From Drosophila miranda (taxonomy: Eukaryota > Arthropoda > Insecta > Diptera > Drosophilidae), in NCBI RefSeq assembly GCF_003369915.1, contig NC_046675.1, positions 15,004,001 to 15,068,000 on the forward strand: a stretch of 64,000 nucleotides of DNA. Reading direction: 5' to 3'. Of this stretch, positions 20,254-32,300 are shown in pieces. Position 1 is the stretch's first letter; the number at the start of each line of letters is the position of its first letter. The notes beneath the pieces were generated by a model. It was not told the origin of the DNA, searched no databases, and saw nothing but the letters and a program-made list of their open reading frames with translations. The position numbers and the translations under genes were made by a program.

Positions 20254-21271
20254 ATACCCGATACTCAAAATGAGTATTCGGGTATATTAGATTTGTGGTA
20301 AAAGTGGATGTGTGTAACGTCCAAAAGGAATCGTTTCCGACCCCATAAAGTATATATATTCTTGATCAGCATCAATAGCCGAGTCGATTGAGCCATGTCT
20401 GTCTGTCCGTCCGTCCGTCTGTCCGTCTGTCCGTCCCCTTCAGCGCCTAGTGCTCAAAGACTATAAGAGCGAGAGCAACGATGTTTTGGATTCAGACTTC
20501 TGTGATATGTCACTGCTACAAGAATATTTCTAAACTTTGCCCCGCCCACTTCCGCCCCCACAAAGGGCGAAAATCTGTGGCATCCACAATTTCGACGATA
20601 CGAGAAAACTAAAAACGCAGAATCGTAGAAGATGACTATATCTGACACGTAGCATAGCCGGCTTTGCTTAGAGTAAAACATTAGCGCCTAGATCTCAGAG
20701 ACTATAAAAGCTAGAGCAACCAAATTTGGTATCCACACTCCTAATATATCGGACCGAGACGAGTTTGTTTCAAAATTTCGCCACACCCCCTTCCGCCCCC
20801 GCAAAGGATGAACATCTGGGGATATTCACAAATCTCAGAGACTATTAAGGCTAGAGTAACCAAATTTGGTATCCGCACTCCTGTTAGATCTCACTATAAA
20901 ACGTATATCTCAAAATTTCGCCCCACCCCCTTCCGCCCCCACAAAGGACGAAAATCTGTTGCATCCACAATATTGAGGATACGAGAAAACTAAAAATCAG
21001 ATCAGAATCATAGATAATGATCATATATATCAGATTGCTGAATCTGGATCAGATCAGATCATTTTTATAGCCAAAAGAAACAAATCAATTTGCACTGGCT
21101 ACGCAGCACCCGACGTCACGCTCAGACTGATTTTCTGTCTCTCTCGCACGCACTCCTTGTCGTGTCGTTTAATATTAGCGGCGTCTGCCGGAGGAGAGCC
21201 ATACTGACTTAGTATCGGGTATAACTGTAGAGTTGCGGTGTCCGCAGCAACTCACAACGTTCCCCCTCGTT
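20254..21271 (+). mobile_element. DINE-1/INE-1-type (Helentron) insertion in unit copy 3
   Basis: Absent from copies 1 and 2 at the same position. Starts ATACCCGATACTCAAAATG with its inverted partner GAGTATTCGGGTATA. A shared block follows (GGAATCGTTTCCGACCCCAT, AAGTATATATATTCTTGATC), then a GTCTGTCC run at ~20397-20437, the signature of DINE-1. The middle holds imperfect ~150-base repeats (ATCTCAGAGACTATAAAAGC and CACCCCCTTCCGCCCCC blocks). The end is GTATCGGGTATAACTGTAG, a hairpin-like tail, then CGTTCCCCCTCG. It sits between T residues, the target preference described for this family. It lies ~100 bases upstream of the Rab7 copy 3 ATG, just before the 5' UTR splice acceptor. Confidence 0.8.
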
Positions 21272-21366
21272 TTTAACCTCGAATCGATATATTTGTTTAT
21301 TTTGCAGCGATTGCCAAAGCTTAAAAGAGCCAGTGGAAGCAAACCGCCAACAGAGAATACATCAAA

Positions 21367-22129
21367 ATGGTCACCCGTAAGAAATCTTTGCTGAAAGTCA
21401 TCATACTGGGCGACAGCAGTGTGGGCAAGACCTCACTCATGAATCAGTATGTGAACAAACGCTTCTCTAACCAATACAAAGCAACGATCGGCGCCGACTT
21501 CTGCACGAAAGAGGTGGTTGTCAACGACCGTGTGGTCACAATGCAGGTAAGCAGACTGATAGAGGAGATCATTTTCCACGTGGGATTAAATCCATGCTAT
21601 TATTGTTTCAGATTTGGGATACAGCTGGTCAGGAACGCTTCCAGTCACTCGGCGTGGCTTTCTATCGCGGCGCTGACTGCTGTGTGCTCGTTTACGATGT
21701 GACGGCGCCTAACTCATTCAAGAATCTCGACTCCTGGCGCGACGAGTTCTTAATACAGGCCAGTCCACGTGATCCCGAGCATTTCCCCTTTGTTGTGCTA
21801 GGCAACAAAGTGGACTTGGATAACCGCCAAGTGTCCACGCGCCGGGCACAACAATGGTGTCAATCCAAAAACGATATACCCTACTATGAAACCTCAGTCA
21901 AGGAGGGCATCAACGTGGAGATGGCGTTTCAGACTATTGCCAAGAATGCGTTGGAGCAGGAGGCAGAGGTTGGTGCCCACACAATGCTAATAACATAACT
22001 AATGTACAAAAGAGATCTAACAAATGTGTTTTCTTAAAACAGGCTGAAGTTATCAACGATTTCCCCGATCAGATCATCTTGAATTCTCAAAATAATCGTC
22101 CAGGAAACCCTGACAACTGTCAGTGCTAA
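21367..22129 (+). CDS. Rab7: Rab7 GTPase, copy 3, with A2V and A156V
   Basis: Exons 21367-21546, 21612-21968 and 22043-22129; 207 residues. Two amino-acid changes against copies 1 and 2: Val for Ala at residue 2 (GTC at 21370-21372) and Val for Ala at residue 156 (GTC at 21897-21899). Residue 156 is the middle of the G5 SAK motif, whose alanine backbone contacts the guanine base. The equivalent Ras residue is Ala146, where substitutions, Val included, speed nucleotide exchange (established for Ras). P-loop, switch regions, NKVD and CQC are unchanged. The copy has a DINE-1 insertion just upstream. It could be a fast-cycling variant, a decaying duplicate, or an allele; sequence alone does not decide. 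Confidence 0.95.
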
Positions 22130-22992
22130 TGTAACAACAACAAAAACGCAACGTGGATAATTACAAAATCTATGTTATAAAATAATATTTGCAACATAAT
22201 TATGAACATGAAAAGCAAACACACACGGAGGACGAGACGACAGAAAGTGTTCTATGATTAAGTAAAACAATTTCAGCAAACAGCATAGTAATTAATTATT
22301 TGTTAGGACGACAAGTTCAGAAGTTCAGATCAACATCAGCAGACTCGTTTTATGGGCCCCTGGCAATGGCCCCTCCCTCTTCAAATACCTAACCCTGACT
22401 CTACTACCTACAATCTAAGTAAACGTTCAATAAATAGGTATGCTCTGTGTACTCGTATCTACATAACATATTCATATGCAGGTGTCCTCCGCTCCTAGTA
22501 CTATTTTTGCCATTTAATTAGTAAAATTTGTATGCACGCAGCAGCTGCTGGGCTTTGCAACAGGCACCATTGAGAATACAATAACAAAGTATCTTCGAAG
22601 CAAATAACAAAATCTTGTGATTGTAAATTTAATAAAATGAAACATTTTTTATTGTATCTATTCTATCCATTGTATTATCCATATAATTTTAATTTGCATT
22701 TTCGCATCGAATTGGCAACAATCTGGCTCCCCAAAACTTTCATCAACTTGCATAAGATTCGAGAGTTATTTTGATTAGTTAATTACGTTACTGGTATATG
22801 TATATTCTACTCGTACAAAATATAGTTTCTATGTAAATTGGTCCTTGTTTCTCGTCTATTTGGTCTGTACTTTATTCCACTAATTAATATAAATTTGTAT
22901 GCGTTTCTTTTCGGTTTACTTTACACAATAAAAACTTTAAAAATCATTAATAAAAAGTATACAATTAAGCTAAATTTAATTGTTTCCCTTTT

Positions 22993-23148
22993 TATACCCA
23001 GCACTCAGAGTGTATTAAATTCGTAAAGATGTGTGCAACAGCCAGAAGGAAGCGTTTCCCATAAAGCATATGTATATATTCTTAATTTCGGTCTGTCTGT
23101 CCGTCTTGACGAGCTCCTGGATCTCAGAGACTATACAACATAAGGTAG
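22993..23148 (+). mobile_element. DINE-1-like fragment in unit copy 3
   Basis: Third copy of the fragment upstream of ACTMAP, matching those at 14615 and 18295. Confidence 0.65.
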
Positions 23149-23359
23149 GGATCATATCGGGTCATTATTATAGTGACTACCCCTATCTCACTCGCGCACT
23201 CTTCCTCGTGAAAAGAGATAGAACAGCTGGTGCTAACATAAACCTGTTAAATGTAGCTCAGCTGAAAAAACAGCTGTGCATAGTAACATAGAGCTGTTGA
23301 AATTCTATTATGCTGAAAACACCTCGGCTGTGAGGAATTTATTTACATTTTTCGTTGCA

Positions 23360-25072
23360 ATGCCACACATCTCGGCCCCGCCGCCTCCACCCCCACTACC
23401 ATCAGGTATTAACAAAACTACACCTGTGGCGTCACCCAAGGATCGCCCGTCGGTGATTAATGTATCAGGAGACAATTGTGCCTGGGCCTGGGAATATCCA
23501 GAGCTGCAAAAAGGATGCTACCTGAACCGTGTGTGTCAATATATCCCACCAAATCAATGCCAGTACTATACTGTGGCCAGTATACTACAAGTAAGTATTG
23601 TGAAGGACTGTATCATAAATGTCAAAATGACTGGGTGGGGTGTTCTTTCAGGTGGGACCCACGTGTGGCTTGACTGCCGTAAGTATGCTGCTCAATGGAA
23701 ACCCCACCGCTGCACACATTCTAGAAGATGCCATTGCACAGGAGTACACAATCAATGGGGAAATGTTCAGTGCTCAATATTTATACGAACTGACGCGCAA
23801 ACATCTGCATGGACACGGACCCGGTGCGTGTCAATTGCACGAGGGTCGCCTCTGCTGTAACAAGGTCACAGAGCTCCTGCGAGCTGGTGGCTGCTTGCTT
23901 GTGCCGTATCCTTTTTCAAAAGAAAATCTTAATTTTAAGTCGTTTACTTCGGTCATTTAAAAACCATCTTCCGCGCATAACAGCACAGTGTGTGCTCCCA
24001 GTGCTGCCACCCTGCGCACATGCTTTGTGGTGTTTTTTAGTGCTACGATATCATCAGCAAAACTGAGTTTTGGATTCACGATTTATTAACAAAAAAAAGT
24101 GTTGTTTGAATAATAAAATGGCCACCGAAGAGGAGCAGGTATGTACTATTGACAAATGCCAATGAAGCCCTCTAATTCTCGTACTTGCAGCTCAGTCAGG
24201 TAATTTTGCCGGTGAAGGAGCCGCTGGATCTAATTCGCCTGAGCTTAGATGAAAAGGTGCACGTGAAGATGCGCAACGAGCGGGAGCTGCGGGGGCGTCT
24301 ACATGTAAGTTGCAACACTACACATAAACTCAATTATACGCTCAAGATAATCCTCCGTTTAATAGGCGTTCGATCAGCATCTGAACATGGTGCTGGGCGA
24401 TGCAGAGGAGACCGTCACCACCGTGGAGATCGACGAAGAAACATACGAGGAGGTTTACAAAACCACAAAGCGCACCATTCCCATGCTGTTTGTGCGAGGC
24501 GATGGCGTTATCCTGGTATCGCCACCCATGAGGGTTGGCTAGCGAGTCCTATTCTATTCTGTTAATTAAGATAACCAGCATTTTATACGAATTGTATTTA
24601 ATAATAAAAATCACTTGATATTGTGCGTTGACTGAGGTTTCCCTGAAATATTTTGTTGGTTTGTCCTTAAATCCTGTATATCTCAGTTACGATGCTGATG
24701 TCAATCATGCGCCTTGCTTAAAGTCTGGGCACCGTGCCCATTGGGCGCTCATTGTGGGCTACCTAGTGGATGCCCATGATAAGGTGAGTGGATCGAAGGG
24801 ACCCACCCTCTGTGATATCCATCAAGCTATAATCTGGTATTTATTCACAGTTTTATGTCTTGGCACGTCATGGAAAGACTCGTAATTTAGCCGTCTGGTC
24901 CCTGGACGAACTGAGCGAAAGCAACGCCAATCTGCGGGAGTTTGGCCAGCCCAAGGGGTACCCGGACCTCACGTTCCTACAACCACCAGGCGGTCTTGGA
25001 GGCTCCATGGGCCTGAAGGAGCGCGCCATCCTTATAAATGGTCTGCCACAGCAGATTCTTCATGTGCGATGA
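23360..25072 (+). CDS. ACTMAP: ACTMAP (actin maturation protease, C19orf54 homologue), complete copy
   Basis: Cysteine protease that removes the acetylated N-terminal residue of nascent actin, giving mature actin. Exons 23360-23590, 23652-23905, 24687-24783 and 24851-25072 join in frame to 267 residues (human ~350, with a longer proline-rich start and an extra loop). Residues 1-16 are proline-rich, a likely profilin-binding segment as in the human protein (inference). The catalytic Cys82 lies in VGPTCGL, matching human GPQCGL. NGEMFS matches exactly. [10 protein letters not shown] and GHRAHWAL (His180 the candidate catalytic residue) follow, then [10 protein letters not shown] and the C-terminal GGLGGSM strand region. 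The start is the first in-frame ATG. Intron 3 (781 bases) contains the whole LSm3 gene on the same strand. Copy 3 has one Ile-to-Val change relative to the truncated copies. A poly-A signal AATAAA lies at ~25094. Confidence 0.93.
24118..24542 (+). CDS. LSm3: LSm3, complete native copy
   Basis: Subunit of the Lsm2-8 ring (U6 snRNA binding in the nucleus) and the Lsm1-7 ring (cytoplasmic mRNA decapping). Exons 24118-24138, 24191-24304 and 24366-24542 give 103 residues, normal LSm3 length. The text [32 protein letters not shown] and [19 protein letters not shown] is near-identical to human LSm3 and covers Sm1 and Sm2. The gene lies within ACTMAP intron 3 on the same strand. AATAAA follows at ~24600. 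This is the only copy with the native C-terminus. Confidence 0.97.
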
Positions 25073-26370
25073 TATTTGACCACTTACTATTTAAATAAAG
25101 ACTCGGAATTCGTTTCGTATTTAACTTTAATACATACATATGTTTAATAGTACATTTATAAATTACACGCCTTACAATATTTCGCTTCGCAACGCATTCT
25201 GCACTCTATTCAACGCAATCGCAAGCGATTTCTAGCTTTCAGTTCAAACAGGGAGGGGGGCTTTGGGAAAACACGCAGACGAGTTTCGCATTCAACTACT
25301 ACACAAAGGGAGGGGGAGGAATACGAATGCGATTACGGGGGGGTTGGGGGGATTACATAGAATATATAATATACATATATGATATCGAACTGCCACTTTA
25401 CTGTCCGTCTCGCGCCTGATGTCTCTCTGCTGTATACTCGTACACGCACACACACATGCATATATGTAGATATATGCATATGTATATAAATTTAGTTTTG
25501 GTTTAACTTTCGCTAATACAATTTGAAATTTCAAAAAATCACAACAATAAGAGTAGTACACACATGGTTTTTTTTGTATAGGTTGAATATATATGTATAT
25601 GTATATTGTATATAATTTCACACACAGATATTTCTGATTTAGGTAGTATATAGACGACGGGTTTGGTTAAATATGTCAAGTAGTTGTAGGCTGCATAACA
25701 TTTAGATACTTTTTTGATAGTTAGACCAGCATATTGGAGCCAGTGGTGGTTCCGCCTTCGGGTGGAAAGATTGTGAGATCTACCGAAGGACTCCAAGTGG
25801 ACCCCACCCATCTGGCGGGCTGTGATAGGGGAGGGAGGAAGGGAGGCTATCTGCTATAACATGCCAAACGGGGCAAGAGCAACACGAGGTTCATAGAAGT
25901 TTTTGAAACGGCAACTACAAAGTTTAGTTTTTTTACGTTTGTTTTTTGCTTAGTTCTTGTACAGGATATATTGATACGCGTTGTTCATACTTTTTGTCGT
26001 TTTCTATAATTAAGCTATTTGAAGCTTGTCAGTTAGCTAATAGTGTTTCTGCTGATGTCTCTTATCGGTCTGCTTCTCTGTTGTGTGATGTGTTGCTGTG
26101 GCTGTGGGGGTCGTAAGTATCGGTTGAATTCACAATTTGTTTGCGGAAATGAACTTAAAGAATATTTACCACCTAAATGGTTTTATTAACTAAAAATTTA
26201 CAAATTCTAATTATATAATAAATTATCATTCTTCTTAAGTTTATAATAATTATTGCAGCGCAAGTGCTCGCCATGCATGAGGGATGGTAGAGGGTCTGTG
26301 TCTGTGTGTTTTAGTGTCTCTCTGTGGTTCTCGGGGGAACCCATGTGAGCGCGCTTGACGATTAAAATGA
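25073..26370 (-). other. Convergent 3' flank of ACTMAP (+) and 3' UTR of PACS (-)
   Basis: No coding potential. TTTATT-type sequences on the plus strand (poly-A signals for the minus-strand PACS transcript) occur at ~26180 and elsewhere. It contains a TG/CA-rich stretch (25440-25500) and G-rich runs at 25251-25260, 25308-25318 and 25337-25351. The length of the PACS 3' UTR cannot be fixed. Confidence 0.5.
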
Positions 26371-29300
26371 CTAGGATAATTCAGCACAGGACATGGGTGT
26401 GCAACCGATGAGAGCGATGGGGAAGTTCTTGACGTGCGTCTGCCATTGCGACGAGACCTGGAAGAACTTGACTCCGGTCCACTCGGTGCCGTCGATATAC
26501 ACTACGAATACGGAATGGAATTCGAATGAAGTCAGTACACACTCACGTGTGGACATATGTATACAAGAGGGATCACTCACCACGCAGTGGCACTGGATGC
26601 GATTGCTTGGGTGAGCAAATCAGACGTGCCACGCCTTCGACGCACTGTTCCTTCTCGAGATCACGTTCCTTGTCCTTCTTCTTGCCCAGGCGCATAACTG
26701 AAAAAGGGGCGCAAAGGGAGTGTAATGAATGGTAGTTCCTTTAAGATTCATTCCATTTTGGCATTCTTACTTTGCTTCTGCTTCTTCTCCTTGGTGGCGA
26801 AACTAACAGTCAGTCCATTGAACATATCACCCAATTGCTGTGCATGCTGTGGCAGACGCCACACCTGCAGATTCCTAAACGTACTCTTAATGCTATTCTT
26901 GCCACCGCCGGCATCGCCGCCCTTCGACGTGCTGCCCTTCGACTCCTTCGTGTGCGTCTCCCCCGGCCGCACCAGCGGCCAATAGTCGACCTGCAGTTCT
27001 ACTGCCTCAACGGCGGCCAAAGCTCCGCTGAAAGACTGCTGCTGCAGCGACGAGGGTGTGCTCAGCGGCTCGCTGGTGTTGCGCTCCCGATGCGACGAGG
27101 CCGATGACGGTGGCGTCTGCAGTGGCGGTGAGATGCGTCCCAGGATCTGCTGCTGGGGAGGCGAGCCCGATACGGCGCCATGCACATTGGGTGAGCTCTG
27201 GCTGCCAATGGGTATGGCCGAACTGCTGGCGGATGAAGAGTTCAGCGCAGAGAGCGCTGCATTCGAGCCAGCAGTATTCTCCTCGAGATCCAGCGAGGCC
27301 TGAGCATCCGAGTAGCCGATGCGTACGTCCTGCAAATGAAACGAAAGTGTTACACAGGGCAGTCCATTGGGAATTGGGGCTTCGTGCTTACACTAACGAA
27401 CGGCACAAAGATCTGGCAAGAGTCCTCGTCCTTGTAGTTGACCATTGCCTCGGCAATGGGTATCTGGGTGCAAGGTCCGGCCGCATGCAAATATCGCTGG
27501 ATGCGCTGCACCAGCTCGGCAATGTCCGACTTGGCCACACCAGCCGCATCCGCCAGATTGGCTGTCAGAGCGGTGGCATTCACGGTGGTCACCGCACTCA
27601 CGGCCGCCGCTGTGGCCGCCGCCCTCTCGCACAACTGCATCCAGTTCTCGGAGCCGAACATCGCTGCGTATGCCTGATCCATCTGGCTGAGGTGGCGGGC
27701 CACGCTGCCGCAGCTGCCGCCGATGGGCACTAGATAGAATCGTAAATGGTTGAGCCAGTCGGGCGGACGGACGCCCATCAGCTCGACATAGTGCCGCAGT
27801 GTGGCGCCCTGCAGCCAATCGCCGCCAATAAGCAGCACCTTGACCGTGTGCGGTGGCTTGGCGTTCGAGTTGCAACTGCAAGAGAAAGGGGAGAGAGATT
27901 GATTGTTATGTTTTGCTTTGGAGCGGATTGCTGCATCTACTTACTACTTCTGGATCTTGGCCATGAGTGCCTGCAAGACGGCCTTCACCTCGGCGGTGTT
28001 CTGTGGCACAAAGGCCGGCTTGAACGAGTTAGCAAAGAGCGTCACCAACTTGGCCAACAGACTGCTGCCGCCCAGGGCCTCGGGGGGACTGATGATGGTC
28101 ACCACCTCGGGTATGGCATTGTCCTCGCCGGCAAATACACGACTCAGCTGGTCGAGCAATAGCTTACGCGGCTCCACATTGGTAGGCGACAGACAGGTCT
28201 CCAGCACAGACCTGGGCTCCGTACTCAAGCTTAGTGTGTGCTTCCGCTTGCCGCCACTCTGGGCGCTGTTGGGACCTCCGCCGCTGGTGCCGACAGCTCC
28301 CGCTGGATATGGCGCATTGCTGGATGTGCGGAACAGACGCGCAAACTTCTCGGTCTGGACGGGCGTCACCATTCCGGAGGCACTGCCCATGCTAGTGGCC
28401 ACCGAGCTCACGGGCGTCAGCTGTTGCTGCATCCGCATGTAGTCCTTGTCCCGCGGCGGACTGTTCTGTGGATCCGAGTTCTGGCCATCGGTATATCCGG
28501 CGTTTCCCTCATTCCCGGAGCTATCATTCCCACCGCGATCTGTGATAAGAAAAGGTGGCAGAGTCAATAAGGTGTATCTTTAATCTCAAAAGAACATAGT
28601 GGGGGGAAAACAGAGAGAGAAAGAGAGAGAGAGAGATAGAGACAGAGACTGGGAATTTGGTGATTGGGGGATTGGGGGTGTGCGCTCAGGACTGATTGGA
28701 CTGATTGGAGACATGCAGTACAAGAAAGACCCAAAACACACACATGACATGAAGATCAACAAAACACACAGACCGTGAGACATGGTGGCGGTGGTGGCAA
28801 CGAAAATAGCCGCTCGCCCTCCCAAAAATAGAACCAATGAAGAAAGAGTTTCCCCGCGTACATACGTCGTCGTGTAAATAAATAATAATAAAAACGCTGG
28901 CCCGAAAATATAATTAAAGCTTTCTTTATTTTATTGCCGTCATGCTCGTGGAACGGTGTAGGGTGTGCGGGGGTGTGGATGGCGGCGGAGTAGCCATATT
29001 TTTGAGGTCGAACACTTCTTGGTTTCTGTAGCCGCGGCACACGCTACAAAGGTCCCTTGAATGTTTTTCAAAATTAATCAAAAGACGCACGACATGAAAA
29101 TGCAGGGGGGGGGGGGGAAAACAAATCCAAGAATGGGGGTAATGGGAGGAATGGGAGTAATGGGGGGCGGGACACGTCCAACAAGGCTGTGCGATTAAGG
29201 GCATTCTAGTGGGGGGGGGGGGGGGGGGGGGGGAGATGGCGTGGCGTATGTTTTAATTGGAAAACTGATTCAAGTGCGTTGTCGCTTCAATTGTCACCAT

Positions 29301-32300
29301 GATACGAGTAGAGTAGTACATACTAGAGAGACACGCACAATCACACATCATACATGTATGAAGTGTGCATCGCCACCCTCATTCAGGGGTTTATTTTAGG
29401 AACCACACAACATGCATGCACCTGAGAGATATATACTATGTATCCAACTAAACACAAAGTAAACAATCAATGGGTTTGACGCACAAATCACTGGAATTAA
29501 GCACCCCGTAGCCCGTGCCCCATTCCGTTACCCCAACCCGCAAGCGGCACTATCATGCAAAAGTGTTGTGCAACGACTAAAAGTACATACAGGATACAAA
29601 ACATAGGTATATACATACATACATCTATGTACATGTGGCGTGTGTGTGTGTGTGTGAGTTGCTGTGTATCTATCAGTGGGCTGTGCGTGAGTGTGCGGCA
29701 TAGCAAAGGATTAAGTAGAAGAAGGAGGAGTAAATGTACAAGTGGAGCACGGGAACAGCTCTGCTCTGCTCTGGAGGAGAACCGTTAACTTATGTACAGT
29801 CTGATGGATTGGGTGAGTGCTTTTGCAGGTGTGTTTTTGGACTGGACAACGGAACGGAACATTGTGTGGGTGGACCATTCTTTTGGTGGGAGCATACTCG
29901 TATTTCGTTGCAATTTTTTGGGAGCTTTTGTTTTCTCTAGAATTTTGATTGCGATTTGATATGTGGTAATTTATGGTGTTTTTTTTTTTTTTTTAGAGTA
30001 GAATAGAGAGGAAAGAGAGGTTTTGCTGTAATATACACAGACCTGGTGTTGTTGCCGAATTATTATTGTTTGTTAAATGAATGCATTTTTGGTTTTGTTT
30101 GTTATTTTCAAGATTGTAAGATGAATTTGTCAATTGGTCGCTTTTATCCGATGATCGGCGCTCAGAGTTGCCTGCAAGAGAGATTTTTTTGTTCAAGCCA
30201 TGCAAAATGTTGTTTTTGTATTTGTATTTCTGTTTGTCTTTAATGTAGTAGTAGCTTTTGTTGTAAATGGTATAATTGTGTTTCGCAAAATTACGTTTCG
30301 CTAGTCACAAAATAAAGATTAAATAAGGATGTAGTTATCGTACAGGAAGCGGAGAGGCTCGACTTAAAATACAGTTATTATTCATTTTTAATTTTCTTTT
30401 GTTTTTTATTGTTCTGCTTTTCTGCTTGTAAAGTGTGAGAGGCCCCGCCCCTTTCTATCCGCCCCCTTGGGCAATGGTCAAGAGAATATTCTGCTATACT
30501 ATCTCTGGTGCTCTCCCCCTCGCACTCTCACTCTCACTACTTCCATGCAAAACAGTTTGTCCTGCTTCACTGTGTGGGCGTGTGGCTGTGTGTAAGTGTA
30601 AGCGCGAGTGGGTCTGCTGCGTGTGTGCGTTTGTGTGTGTGTGACATTGTTTTTCGCAACTTTTTCATAGCCTTGCATGGCGGGGATATGATCCCCTTGG
30701 CAAGCACTTTGCAATGCAGAGAAATGGATATACTCGTAGTATAGGAATTATTGGACCCATCCATCATGGACTCATGCCGTTGGCTTCCGCTAGGGTATCA
30801 AAAGTGCCAAGGCACGAATGTAGCCTTCCATTTCTTGTTTTCTTACTTCCTCTGCAGCCTTGACCCAAACTCTGCCGACAATGGCAGCAGCGCAGCAGAC
30901 AGACAGACAGACAGACGGCGAGACAGCGGACAGTGAGAAAAAGTGTGACCAAAAATAGAGTCTCGTCTCGTCTCTCGCAGTGGAAGCGGAACAACACCCA
31001 CACCCCCGCGCTGTGTGTTTTTTGTTTGTTTGTTTGCTGTGTGATATGCAACGTAACGCAAGAACGCAACGTCAAACGTAAACGTAATAAAACGCAACGC
31101 AAGCTCATACGAAACGCATTACGGAAGAGCCAAAACATGAATCAAAGTTATAGACAGAGCAAAAGAGTAGCTTAATTAACAATTAATTCATCAGCCATCA
31201 GGCATCATCCATTCCATTCATTCATCTATCCATCCAAGAGACACATACATAGGTAGCCACACACATTACAAATACCGTACTCACCCATAGTGCCAATGAC
31301 GAGACTCGCGCCGCCACCGCCTGCCAGGAGCATCGGGCAACCGTTGCCGGCATCGTGCAGCATGATCCGCGAATTGGTAAAGAACGGACGCAGTGAGGGC
31401 TTGGGCGTGGAGCCGATCGAGATGCTGTCCATGTCCGGGCCGGAGTCATCGCCCTCGCAGCAGGACAGCGACTCCAGCTCCTGGAAGAGTGCATCCAAGT
31501 CGCGCTCTTCTCGCAGCGCAGCCGTGCCCCTGTGCCCGGACTCGCCCTCCAACTCCTCGCTGACCTTGAAACGCTTCATCAGGGCCACAATCTTTTGCTT
31601 TAAGTTTCGCTGCTGCAGCGAAATTGTCTGTGGAGAGAGAGAGAGAGAGAGGGAGTTAGTAGGGCTGCCAGATAGTTGGCAGATGGCGGGAGAAATTTAA
31701 ATTGCAAGAGACAACTTCTCAAGAGTACGAAAGACAGGGGGTTTTCAGTTCTTAAGAGGTGACAGGTAGCTTAGAAAGGGGTACAGGTGCAGGTGCTTCC
31801 CATTTGCACCACTTTCCCAAAGAAGAGGCGAGCCTGAATAGTAGCTATTCCCCATCAGGCCCCCATCATGATTAACTGCATCTTTTACTTGCCTCCCTCC
31901 TTACTTGCCGCTCCTCTTAATTGCCACAAGTTTAATCTAAACTTGCTTATTGGCCATTAAACAAAATCTCAAGGACCTGCCTGGAGGGGGACGACGACGA
32001 CAACTCGGCTGTTAAAGCGTTATGCCTCGTTCTCTTTTAATTGCTCCTCTCGGTTCGCCTCTGTTCTGTTCTGCTCTGTGCTGTTTCATCCGGTTCTCTA
32101 CTGGCGTTCTGGCTGCTGTCATTAGCCATGTTTTTATCTACGGCAGACATTCAAAATGATCCTGCGATAAAAAGGCATGACAATAAAAGCCGCAAGCTAA
32201 TTTTACACCTGTGCGGCGGATGTGGCCAGGTGCAAGGCGAGGGAGAGAGAGAGAAGGCCATTACATAATTGGCCCAAACAAAGCTAAAAGCCTGAGAAAG

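Larger units (their letters stand above)
19832..24524 (+). repeat. Tandem unit copy 3 (with DINE-1 insertion, continues into native 3' flank)
   Basis: Collinear with copies 1 and 2 except for a ~1018-base insertion at 20254-21271 and about five substitutions (21325, 21371, 21898, 22144, 23462). After TCGCCA at 24524 it continues into the native end of LSm3 and the last two ACTMAP exons. Confidence 0.95.

Noticed and set aside
27056-27733. Long plus-strand open frame (225 codons)
   Set aside because: Antisense shadow of PACS exons 7 and 8, whose GC-rich codons keep the opposite strand open.
26748-28567. PACS exons as separate small genes
   Set aside because: GT-AG junctions in consistent phase join them into one protein that matches PACS from end to end.
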